Origin: Dehalococcoidia bacterium
GTDB taxonomy: Bacteria > Chloroflexota > Dehalococcoidia > UBA3495
Direction: 5' to 3'
NCBI GenBank assembly: GCA_002730485.1
Contig: PCAH01000163.1
Location: 1-13,277 of the forward strand
Length of the DNA stretch: 13,277 nucleotides
Shown: one piece after another, positions 6,770-12,773 of the stretch
Layout of the letters: each line of letters starts with the position of its first letter
How positions within the stretch are numbered: the stretch's first letter is position 1
Made by a program: the position numbers and the translations under genes
Notes under the pieces: model-generated
Seen by the model: only the letters and a program-made list of their open reading frames with translations
Database searches by the model: none
Told to the model about the DNA's origin: nothing

Positions 6770-7399
6770 TGGCGGAACAAATACGGACTGAAAGAATCTA
6801 CGTACCAGCTGCCCCAACCGGGTCCAATGGTCGTTCAGAGATATTAGATCTTCCGGAGTTAGTTGGCTGTAGGTTTTGCCCAATTGGGGGAAATTCCAGA
6901 TGGTGAACGCCCAGAACTCTGGGATGGGGCCCGGTGGTTTGGACCGGGCTATCTCGCCGGTGGCCCCCAGAAGCTCCCAGGAGACCAATAGACGGCCTTT
7001 ATAGGCAATGGCAATGGCTTCCGCCCAAGAAGCGTTCCGGTCTGCTCCGTTGAAGGGCTCCATCAGTTCAAGCAGGGCGTCTATCCGTTGGGAGTCGTTT
7101 ACATCCGGCCCGGCGAACCTGCGTGTGTGGCGGCTCTGCCAGCGAGCGCCCAAACTCGGGACGACCAATCCTCCATCGGAGGCAATGGCCAAAGTGGCTC
7201 CAGCTTCAGACCAAGCGACAGCTTTCTCGATTGCGATGGCTTCATGGGTTGGGCCGTTTTCTTGCGTTGACGCGGAAACGCCAAGCTCTGACGGTTTGGT
7301 GGGATTGAGCGGCAGTCCACTGAGCAGTGCCCGGAACGCCTGCTGCTTATCACTATTGCCAGTGGCCAGCAGAATCGGCATGACGTCCAGCGTGCTCAT
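6761..7399 (-). CDS. HAM1/RdgB-like non-canonical purine NTP pyrophosphatase, divergent
   Basis: A 212-residue protein with the architecture of the HAM1/RdgB inosine triphosphate pyrophosphatase family, which hydrolyses dITP, ITP and XTP to monophosphates to keep deaminated purines out of nucleic acids. Recognisable blocks are ILLATGNSDKQQAF (family VLATGNxxKxxEF), ENGPTHEAIAIEKA (family ETGxTFxENAxxKA), ASDGGLVVPSLG (family ADDSGLxVxALxG) and SRHTRRFAG (family SARYAG). In the third block the first Asp of DDSG is Ser74, while the next Asp (D75), aligned with the catalytic residue, is kept. The C-terminal half is poorly conserved. Substrate use may therefore differ from RdgB. It starts 12 bp after the cyclase gene ends, pointing to one transcript. 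The ATG at 7399 has GAG directly beside it; a second ATG six codons in is possible. Confidence 0.7.
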   Translation of the reverse strand: MSTLDVMPILLATGNSDKQQAFRALLSGLPLNPTKPSELGVSASTQENGPTHEAIAIEKAVAWSEAGATLAIASDGGLVVPSLGARWQSRHTRRFAGPDVNDSQRIDALLELMEPFNGADRNASWAEAIAIAYKGRLLVSWELLGATGEIARSKPPGPIPEFWAFTIWNFPQLGKTYSQLTPEDLISLNDHWTRLGQLVRRFFQSVFVPPLD

Positions 7400-7411
7400 C
7401 TCGGGGGAATA

Positions 7412-8086
7412 CTAGAGGACGCGGGCCACGGCCCTGGTGGCTGCGCCGTCCCCACCCTTTAGTTTCAGCGGCAACGCCCAGAGTTCAAACTGTTTGCCGA
7501 CCAACTTATCCAGGTTGATGAGGTTCTCTATCAGGGGGATGTTCTGGCCCAACAACAGCCGGTGTACTGGGAAGTCTTTGATGGTCGACAGCGGGGATTC
7601 TGGATGCTTGTCTATGGGGAAGTCCACGGCTACCGCATTGGCACCGCAGTCAGCTAGATAACCAGCAGCGTCGGTACCCAGGTACGGGCCGTGGCCGTAA
7701 AAACGAGGCCCGCCCGACTCGGCTTCAGCCCAGCCGGTGAACAAGACAACAATCTGGTCTTTGACGGACTCTGGGTTGGCACCGGCTGCCGTGAGTTCTT
7801 CAATAGTCAGCGGCTCCTGACCCTTGGCTGCAGATCTCAAGTCCAGCAACAGGGCAGGCCCAGCGTATTTCTCAAGGGGCATGTTCTCGACGGTTGTTGC
7901 GCCGTCCACAAAGTGGAACGGGGCGTCGACGTGGGTGCCGATGTGGGTGGCCAGGCAGAGCTTCTGGTTGGACCTGGCATGGGTGGCGTGGGTCTGAATC
8001 GGTTCAGTCTCCACTCCCACCAGGCCTGGAACTAAACTGATTCGCTCACTGCCCAATGTCAGAGTTAGATCGATGAGTTCAGCCAT
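7412..8086 (-). CDS. Cyclase-family metal-dependent hydrolase (KynB-like fold)
   Basis: A 224-residue member of the cyclase family (PF04199), which includes kynurenine formamidase, isatin hydrolase and polyketide cyclases. The metal-binding signature HIGTHVDAPFH is complete (H48, H52, D54, H58 counted from the ATG at 8086). The N-terminal IDLTLTL strand and the FTGW and AVDFPID segments also fit the family. The fold hydrolyses small cyclic or N-formyl amides using Zn or Mn; the true substrate cannot be assigned, and no other kynurenine-pathway gene is nearby. It sits 31 bp downstream of an MFS transporter gene, a common pairing of uptake and breakdown. An in-frame GTG at 8095 would add three residues, but the ATG start gives the usual MAELIDLT beginning. 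Confidence 0.86.
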   Translation of the reverse strand: MAELIDLTLTLGSERISLVPGLVGVETEPIQTHATHARSNQKLCLATHIGTHVDAPFHFVDGATTVENMPLEKYAGPALLLDLRSAAKGQEPLTIEELTAAGANPESVKDQIVVLFTGWAEAESGGPRFYGHGPYLGTDAAGYLADCGANAVAVDFPIDKHPESPLSTIKDFPVHRLLLGQNIPLIENLINLDKLVGKQFELWALPLKLKGGDGAATRAVARVL

Positions 8087-8117
8087 GGCAATCACCAGTT
8101 ATGGATATGGGAAGATA

Positions 8118-9503
8118 CTAGTCGTTTTCGACCTGTTCCGACAGACCCGCGCGGACTGGTTCTTCCGAAATTGGAGGATTGGTCCTGGCGTGCGGGGGGA
8201 GGCCATCCTCCCAATCTGGGATCAGTATTTGCTTGTTGGACTCCATGCTAAGCACCACCGAGACACCGGTCGAGCTGAAGAGCATGGACATGACCAGAGC
8301 TGGGTAGAACGAGCCAGTGGCGTAGATGACTAGACCACCCAAGACAGTGGCGGTGGCGTGGCCGGTGAGGGCGCCCATGGTCTCAAACCCGTAAAGGGTG
8401 GCCATTGGGCCAGTGCCGAAGTACTGCCGGTTGACCACCAGGTAGGCGGTCATCTCTCCACCAAAGCCCAGCCCGAACAAAGCGCCAAACAGGTAGAAAG
8501 CCCAGGCATCGTGTGCCCAGAACAGAACCAGTACCGTTCCAGCTTGGATCAGCAAAGCGGTCATGATGATTGGCTTGCCACCGAAACGCTCTGCCAGGAT
8601 TGGCGACATGAAACGACCGAATATGCTGAATACGGAGATTATGGCAAGGATGAAAGAAGCTGTTGAAAGACTGATTCCCTGCTCGATGGCCAACGGGATG
8701 GAGTAGATCAGGATGATGCCGTGACCGGCACAACCCAGCCCGTGGATGGTCGGCAGATTCCAAAATGCCCTGGTCTTCCGCATGGCCTTGTTGAAGACTT
8801 TGAGGCGCAGGCGTGTTATCTCTTTGCTGCGGACAACTTCCGGCACATCATCAGGTCTGGAGCCAAAAGCTTGTAGATTGGCATCGGCCGGTTTGGAGCG
8901 GAAGAAGAAGGTCAACAGCGTCAGCGTTCCACCACCGGCCACGCCGATGATGGTGAATGTGGATTGCCAGCCAAAAGCGTCCAGTAGGTTGGCTACTGAG
9001 GGGGCGATAGCTGCTGCTCCAATTCCGCCAGCAGCCCACAGGATGCCGGTGGCCAGACCCAGCTTCACCTTAAACCAACCGCTGACTGATGCCAGCAGCG
9101 GCACCATGGCCAGGGATTGGGTGATGGACAACATCACGCCAAAGTACAAGAAGAACTGCCAGAGGTGGGTGATGGTGCCGACCAGGATCATGCTAGTCAT
9201 ATAGAGCAGACCGCAGGTGAACATCAACGGTCGAGCGCCGTAGCGGTCGCCAAGCATGCCCGTGATCGGAGATACAGTGGCTCCGCAGACGTAATACGTG
9301 GCCAGACCGGCGGCGATCACGCCGATGTTCCAACCAAATGGGCCGTCCGGGTCGTTGAGGGGAGCGACCATGATTCCGGCGGACATGCTAATGGACTGGG
9401 CTGTTATCTGAGCCACTGCCAGAATCGCTAATATGAACCAGGCTCTGTGGATTCCCTTGGTAGTTCTAGGGCTTGCCGGGGAAGGGGTATTGGTGACCGC
9501 CAT
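8118..9503 (-). CDS. MFS transporter, monocarboxylate/OFA-like
   Basis: A protein of about 461 residues with roughly twelve hydrophobic segments in two halves joined by a charged loop near residues 205-245, typical of the major facilitator superfamily. The loop after the second segment, GMLGDRYGARPLMF, matches the MFS signature (G-x3-D-R-x-G-x-R), and a related FMSPILAERFGGKPII appears in the second half. The style resembles the monocarboxylate/oxalate-formate antiporter group, which moves small organic anions, but substrate cannot be read from sequence. The first 20 residues and last 45 are hydrophilic. Neighbours suggest a compound handled by the cyclase, or an anion linked to the molybdoenzymes upstream. 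The start is taken at ATG 9503; an in-frame TTG at 9521 would add six residues and neither has a strong ribosome site. Confidence 0.87.
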   Translation of the reverse strand: MAVTNTPSPASPRTTKGIHRAWFILAILAVAQITAQSISMSAGIMVAPLNDPDGPFGWNIGVIAAGLATYYVCGATVSPITGMLGDRYGARPLMFTCGLLYMTSMILVGTITHLWQFFLYFGVMLSITQSLAMVPLLASVSGWFKVKLGLATGILWAAGGIGAAAIAPSVANLLDAFGWQSTFTIIGVAGGGTLTLLTFFFRSKPADANLQAFGSRPDDVPEVVRSKEITRLRLKVFNKAMRKTRAFWNLPTIHGLGCAGHGIILIYSIPLAIEQGISLSTASFILAIISVFSIFGRFMSPILAERFGGKPIIMTALLIQAGTVLVLFWAHDAWAFYLFGALFGLGFGGEMTAYLVVNRQYFGTGPMATLYGFETMGALTGHATATVLGGLVIYATGSFYPALVMSMLFSSTGVSVVLSMESNKQILIPDWEDGLPPHARTNPPISEEPVRAGLSEQVEND

Positions 9504-9605
9504 GGTTTTGGTTCGTCTCAAGGGAAACCGGACCGACTTTGCCGAGGGTCAGGAGTCTCAGGGTCCTTATTGTTTGATTACTCTATTGGCGCTGCCCAGT
9601 CTGGC

Positions 9606-9884
9606 CTAATGCAATGGGCAGGCAGACAGGAAGGCATTGCCCCACCAGGTATCACCGGCAGTCTCATGACCGCCAATCGGGTCTACCAGGTTGGCACCAG
9701 CGTCAGCCGTTACGGTCGTACCACTCAGGGTTGCCGTGGTGCCAGGTATGCCAAAAGCCAGTGTCCGTTGGTTTTCCACATCAGCAGATACCGCCCAAGC
9801 CCCGAAGAAGATTATCAGGGCTAGGACGAAGACTATCACGAGTGAGAAAACCAACGGGACCGGAACTCGTTTTGCAGTGGGCAA
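9606..9884 (-). CDS. Small exported or membrane-anchored protein of unknown function
   Basis: A 92-residue open frame that I do not recognise. It starts MPTAKRVPVP and then has a long hydrophobic stretch (about residues 10-33) ending AWAVSA before DVENQ, so it could be a signal peptide cut after A34 or a single N-terminal membrane anchor. The rest is about 58 polar residues with many Gly, Thr and Ala, a TWWGN motif and one cysteine four residues from the end (ACPLH). A proper export-signal layout and the lack of any competing gene on either strand argue that it is real. The start would be TTG (9884-9882) with only AGAG eight bases upstream. It lies 31 bp after sulfite-oxidase-family gene A on the same strand, so it may be a partner or anchor for that enzyme; that is inference. 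Confidence 0.55.
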   Translation of the reverse strand: MPTAKRVPVPLVFSLVIVFVLALIIFFGAWAVSADVENQRTLAFGIPGTTATLSGTTVTADAGANLVDPIGGHETAGDTWWGNAFLSACPLH

Positions 9885-9900
9885 GTTATTGACTCTATCT

Positions 9901-9918
9901 TAGACCAGAACGGGTCTA
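9901..9918 (-). repeat. Inverted repeat across the stop codon of the molybdoenzyme A gene
   Basis: TAGACC (9901-9906) and GGTCTA (9913-9918) are perfect complements around a six-base loop. The stop codon of gene A lies inside the right arm, and the small exported protein starts 16 bases further on. There is no T-run, so this is more likely an mRNA hairpin affecting coupling or stability than a terminator. Confidence 0.35.
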
Positions 9919-11025
9919 GTCTCGAACCTCTACTTCGTAGGGGAACACCATGTTGTTTCCGTAACCCCGGCCGTCCCAGGGGTTCGGGAATTCCATGGGT
10001 TGGGTTATAGCGTCCGAGTTGGTGGCGCGAGACATGATGGTGTACTTGCCCGGGCCGGGTGGGTTCCAATTGTGCTCCCACCGATACCACGAGTAGGCCT
10101 CGCGCGGGTGCAGGGTGTCTACCAGGCTCCATGTTTCGCCACCGTCGGTGCTAATCTCGACCTTCTCAACATCCTCTTCTCCGGACCATGCCGCGCCAGC
10201 CAGGGTGCAACCGCTGGTGGGGATAAGTTCACCGGGGACGGGGTTGGTGATGATGGACTTGACCTGCAACTTGCCGTAGTAGCGGTACGGTTCGGGGTTG
10301 CCAGGCTCGTTCATGGTCATGTAGCGCTGGGTCATGTAGAACCCTTCGAACTTGTGATCCAGAACGTGAATGCCGACCAACCATTTGACGGAGTTCATAC
10401 CGTACCAGCCTGAGACCAAGAGACGCAGCGGATAACCGTGGTCCTTGGGTAGCGGCTCACCGTTCATCTCATAAGCCAGGATGGTGTCCTCATGAAGGGC
10501 CTTGGCCATGGGCAGGCTGCGCTCGTAGGTGACTTCGGCGGGGTCTCCCACCACTTCGTCGGCTCCGTGGTCGGCGCCCTCGAACATCACTTCGACGGCA
10601 GAGTCTTTGACTCCGGCCAGTTCCAGAACGTCTTTCAGGGAGACTCCGGCCCATTCGGCGTTGCCCATGATGCCGTGACCCTTGATCTGTTCCATGACGG
10701 AACTGATGCGGAGAGCCTTGGTGTAGTACTCGGGCACCGGGCTGTTTCCGCAGCACTCGAATGTTACCTGGAAGCGCTTTTGGGGCAGCTTCTTGAGGTC
10801 TTCGAACGATAGAGAGATGGTGCGTTCTACCTCGCCATCGATCTTCAGTTCAAAGGTGTTGATGTCGATCTCTGGGCTGTCCTTCCAGTGGTTGCGGATG
10901 TAGAACAGGTCGTTGGGGACGATGTTCTCCTGCAAACCTTGCGGCGGCACGGCCCAAGTGCGAAGGCCGGCGTTTGTTGGGATGATCTGCGGTTCGGCTT
11001 TGGTGCCAATCTGTGGCAGGGCCAT
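9916..11025 (-). CDS. Sulfite-oxidase-family molybdopterin oxidoreductase A (haem-free, no Tat signal)
   Basis: A 369-residue protein of the sulfite oxidase family. The N-terminal two thirds are the molybdopterin domain: NDLFYIRNHW near residue 38, FEDLKKLP, then FECCGNSP with C91 as the expected Mo-ligand cysteine (CxGN), followed by the GVSLKDVLELAG, HEDTILAYEMNGEPLP, GYPLRLLVSGWYG and VKWL blocks. The C-terminal third is the immunoglobulin-like dimerisation domain (VKSIITNPVPGE, AWSG, VEISTDGGETW). The family oxidises sulfite to sulfate, though many bacterial members have other substrates. There is no cytochrome b5 or c domain and no twin-arginine signal, so it is predicted cytoplasmic with an unknown electron acceptor. 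The start is set at ATG 11025 because AGGAGG lies six bases upstream; an in-frame TTG at 11040 overlaps that site and is unlikely. It follows the cupin gene by 59 bp. Confidence 0.88.
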   Translation of the reverse strand: MALPQIGTKAEPQIIPTNAGLRTWAVPPQGLQENIVPNDLFYIRNHWKDSPEIDINTFELKIDGEVERTISLSFEDLKKLPQKRFQVTFECCGNSPVPEYYTKALRISSVMEQIKGHGIMGNAEWAGVSLKDVLELAGVKDSAVEVMFEGADHGADEVVGDPAEVTYERSLPMAKALHEDTILAYEMNGEPLPKDHGYPLRLLVSGWYGMNSVKWLVGIHVLDHKFEGFYMTQRYMTMNEPGNPEPYRYYGKLQVKSIITNPVPGELIPTSGCTLAGAAWSGEEDVEKVEISTDGGETWSLVDTLHPREAYSWYRWEHNWNPPGPGKYTIMSRATNSDAITQPMEFPNPWDGRGYGNNMVFPYEVEVRD

Positions 11026-11037
11026 ATGGGTCCTCCT
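11026..11037 (-). promoter_or_regulatory. Strong ribosome binding site that fixes the start of molybdoenzyme A
   Basis: AGGAGG (11037-11032) is a full Shine-Dalgarno match with a six-base spacer ACCCAT before ATG 11025. It lies inside the longest open frame, so the longer TTG start at 11040 should be rejected. Confidence 0.8.
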
Positions 11038-11084
11038 CAAAATGTTCCAGTGTTGTTGCCTATTCAGTACCCGACTTTGGAGTC

Positions 11085-11435
11085 TTACTCCAGGGCGGTG
11101 GTCTCCAACTCTGATGACGGATACGTGATCAGCAACAGGGCTGGGGTCCAGAGATGGTGTATCAGTTTGTGGGGTACACCTGGCGGGGCCAAAAGAGTTG
11201 TGCCCGCCCGTACTGTTTTTACTTCATCCCCCAGGATTATCTGGATCGCGCCAGACAAAACCTGAATCGAGACATCCACGGGATGAGTGTGCATCCGACC
11301 TTCCCACCCTGGGGAAATCTCAACTTCTTTCACGGTCAATGATACCGCACCCTGGTCTTTAGATACCAGATACCGCTCTCGCAACCGCTCGGTTGTCGGC
11401 GCTAGGCGGACGTCTGCATGGTCGATTATTGGCAT
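11085..11435 (-). CDS. Single-domain cupin protein
   Basis: A 116-residue cupin. Motif 1 is PGWEGRMHTHPVDVSIQVLSG, giving metal-ligand histidines H49 and H51, but the usual glutamate four residues on is V55. Motif 2 is complete, GTTLLAPPGVPHKL with H89. Three histidines without the glutamate still bind metal in some cupins, so the protein may be a metal-binding enzyme, isomerase or sensor with altered chemistry. The fold is a small beta-barrel of cytoplasmic type with no signal peptide. It lies between two sulfite-oxidase-family genes on the same strand. The ATG is firm because GGAGG (11445-11441) sits five bases upstream. Function is unassigned; a link to sulfur compounds (some thiol dioxygenases are cupins) is only suggested by context. 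Confidence 0.82.
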   Translation of the reverse strand: MPIIDHADVRLAPTTERLRERYLVSKDQGAVSLTVKEVEISPGWEGRMHTHPVDVSIQVLSGAIQIILGDEVKTVRAGTTLLAPPGVPHKLIHHLWTPALLLITYPSSELETTALE

Positions 11436-11486
11436 GTGTTCCTCCGGGATTCGTTGGAAATATGTTCAGTGATATAGGCGCAAATT

Positions 11487-11511
11487 GCTACTCAACAGTA
11501 ACAGGATATCC
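11487..11511 (-). pseudogene. Duplicated tail of sulfite-oxidase-family gene B (last seven codons plus stop)
   Basis: These 25 bases match 11532-11556, the end of gene B, at 22 positions. Both encode GYPVTVE and a TAG stop on the minus strand, and all three differences are at third codon positions and silent. The copy lies exactly 45 bases further downstream, in the same reading frame as gene B, and similarity stops abruptly on both sides. It may be the last trace of a lost paralogue, or an in-frame tail that would be added if the TAG of gene B were read through (giving a 15-residue extension ending in the same sequence). Confidence 0.6.
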
Positions 11512-11531
11512 CTTTATTAAAAGATGTCTCG

Positions 11532-11556
11532 GCTACTCAACCGTGACAGGGTATCC
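11532..11556 (-). repeat. Partner copy of the duplicated tail, inside gene B
   Basis: This is the genuine C-terminus of sulfite-oxidase-family protein B. It is listed because it is the other half of the 25-base, 45-base-period direct repeat described at 11487-11511. Confidence 0.6.
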
Positions 11557-12723
11557 GACTATGGCGCTGAAGTTCTTGCGCATGTTGTTGTAGCGGGGCT
11601 CACGTGATTGCACGCGACCCACTTCATCGGTGGCGCGGGACATGATGTTGTAATCGCCAGCCTTGTCGGCGTTCCACTGGTAAGACCACCGCACCCACAT
11701 GTACCGGTCGCGGGGAGCCTCTATGTGGGCGGTGTGCCAGGTGTCGCCGCCATCGACGCTGACATCGACGTTTGATATGGCACCGGCGCCGCTCCAGGCG
11801 TAACCGCGCACCATGTGCACACCCTTGGTCATCTTCTCGGTGTCGTCGTTGGGTTGGGTGACGATGGACTTGACCCCGATGGTGGTGATCAGTTCCTTGT
11901 TGGGATCATCCACCGAATTGCCGTAGTAGTAAAACTCGTAGTGATACCAGCACTCTGGCATCTCGGTTGTGATCTCAAGGTCGGTCAGCCATTTGACGGA
12001 CCAGTTGCCGGACCAGCCGGGCACCAGCAGCCTGACCGGCGAACCGTGGAGGTGTTCCAGGAGTTGACCGTTCTGCGCGTAGGCTAGGATGGTGTCGGGG
12101 TGCAGGGCCTTCTGCATGGGCAAGCCCTTGTCGTAGTAGAACGGTTTTGTGCCCTCAGCGGCGGTGGCAGGTACACCCTCGTCATTGCCGACGGCGCGCA
12201 CGTAGAGAGACTTATCAGACAAACCGGCGGCGTTCAGGACGGCGGCCATTGGCACGCCGGTCCATTCGCTGGCGCTGAGGATCATGCATTCTTGGGTCCG
12301 GGAAGGCTTCGGGCCTTCGTCTTTGAAGTACTCAAAGAAGGTGGCGTCGCTGCCGGAGCACTCCATGACTGTGCGGACTGTGCGACCGGGGAAGCGGCGG
12401 AGTTGGTCGAAGTTCAGAGTGAGTTCGTTCTTGACCTCACCGTGAACCTTGAGCTGCCATTTGTCGGTCTCCACCACCGGAGGAACTGCGAAGTGCTGCA
12501 CGGTGTAGTGCAGGTCGGTGGGTGTGATCAGCCCTTCCAGGTCCATCACGGGGGTGCGGATTCGGACGGCCCGGCCCTCATCGTCCATCAATGTGACGGG
12601 GTTCAAGTCCTTGGTGGGCCAACCGTGCCAATTGCCGGTCTTGTCGGCGTTGGCCGGGTCCGAGCCAATTGCCTCGTCCATCCTAAGAAAATCAGGGATT
12701 ACATCATCTTGGCGTGTCGACAT
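11533..12723 (-). CDS. Sulfite-oxidase-family molybdopterin oxidoreductase B (haem-free, no Tat signal)
   Basis: A 396-residue paralogue of protein A, more distant than a recent duplicate. Visible blocks are LHYTVQHFAVPP near residue 71, FDQLRRFPGRTV, then VMECSGSD with C122 as the expected molybdenum ligand (CSGS in place of the usual CxGN), WTGVPMAAVLNAAG, HPDTILAYAQNGQLL, GSPVRLLVPGWSG and VKWL. The C-terminal dimerisation domain follows (VKSIVTQP, GYAWSG, VDVSVDGGDTWH). It has a longer N-terminal segment (about 65 residues) than A but no twin-arginine or signal peptide and no haem domain, so it should be cytoplasmic. The family fits sulfite or related oxidation; the changed active-site motif may alter substrate. 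AGGAG (12735-12731) seven bases upstream supports ATG 12723. It follows the rhodanese gene by 50 bp. Confidence 0.87.
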   Translation of the reverse strand: MSTRQDDVIPDFLRMDEAIGSDPANADKTGNWHGWPTKDLNPVTLMDDEGRAVRIRTPVMDLEGLITPTDLHYTVQHFAVPPVVETDKWQLKVHGEVKNELTLNFDQLRRFPGRTVRTVMECSGSDATFFEYFKDEGPKPSRTQECMILSASEWTGVPMAAVLNAAGLSDKSLYVRAVGNDEGVPATAAEGTKPFYYDKGLPMQKALHPDTILAYAQNGQLLEHLHGSPVRLLVPGWSGNWSVKWLTDLEITTEMPECWYHYEFYYYGNSVDDPNKELITTIGVKSIVTQPNDDTEKMTKGVHMVRGYAWSGAGAISNVDVSVDGGDTWHTAHIEAPRDRYMWVRWSYQWNADKAGDYNIMSRATDEVGRVQSREPRYNNMRKNFSAIVGYPVTVE

Positions 12724-12773
12724 CGAGTCTCTCCTAAATCTTTACAAGGGTGACTTTGGATATTGTTGCTTGC

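Noticed and set aside
11026..11040. Longer start (TTG at 11040) for molybdoenzyme A
   Set aside because: It would place the AGGAGG ribosome site inside the coding region; ATG 11025 is better.
12100..12753. Plus-strand open frame of 217 codons
   Set aside because: It is the complement of molybdoenzyme B; the low stop frequency reflects codon use of the real gene.
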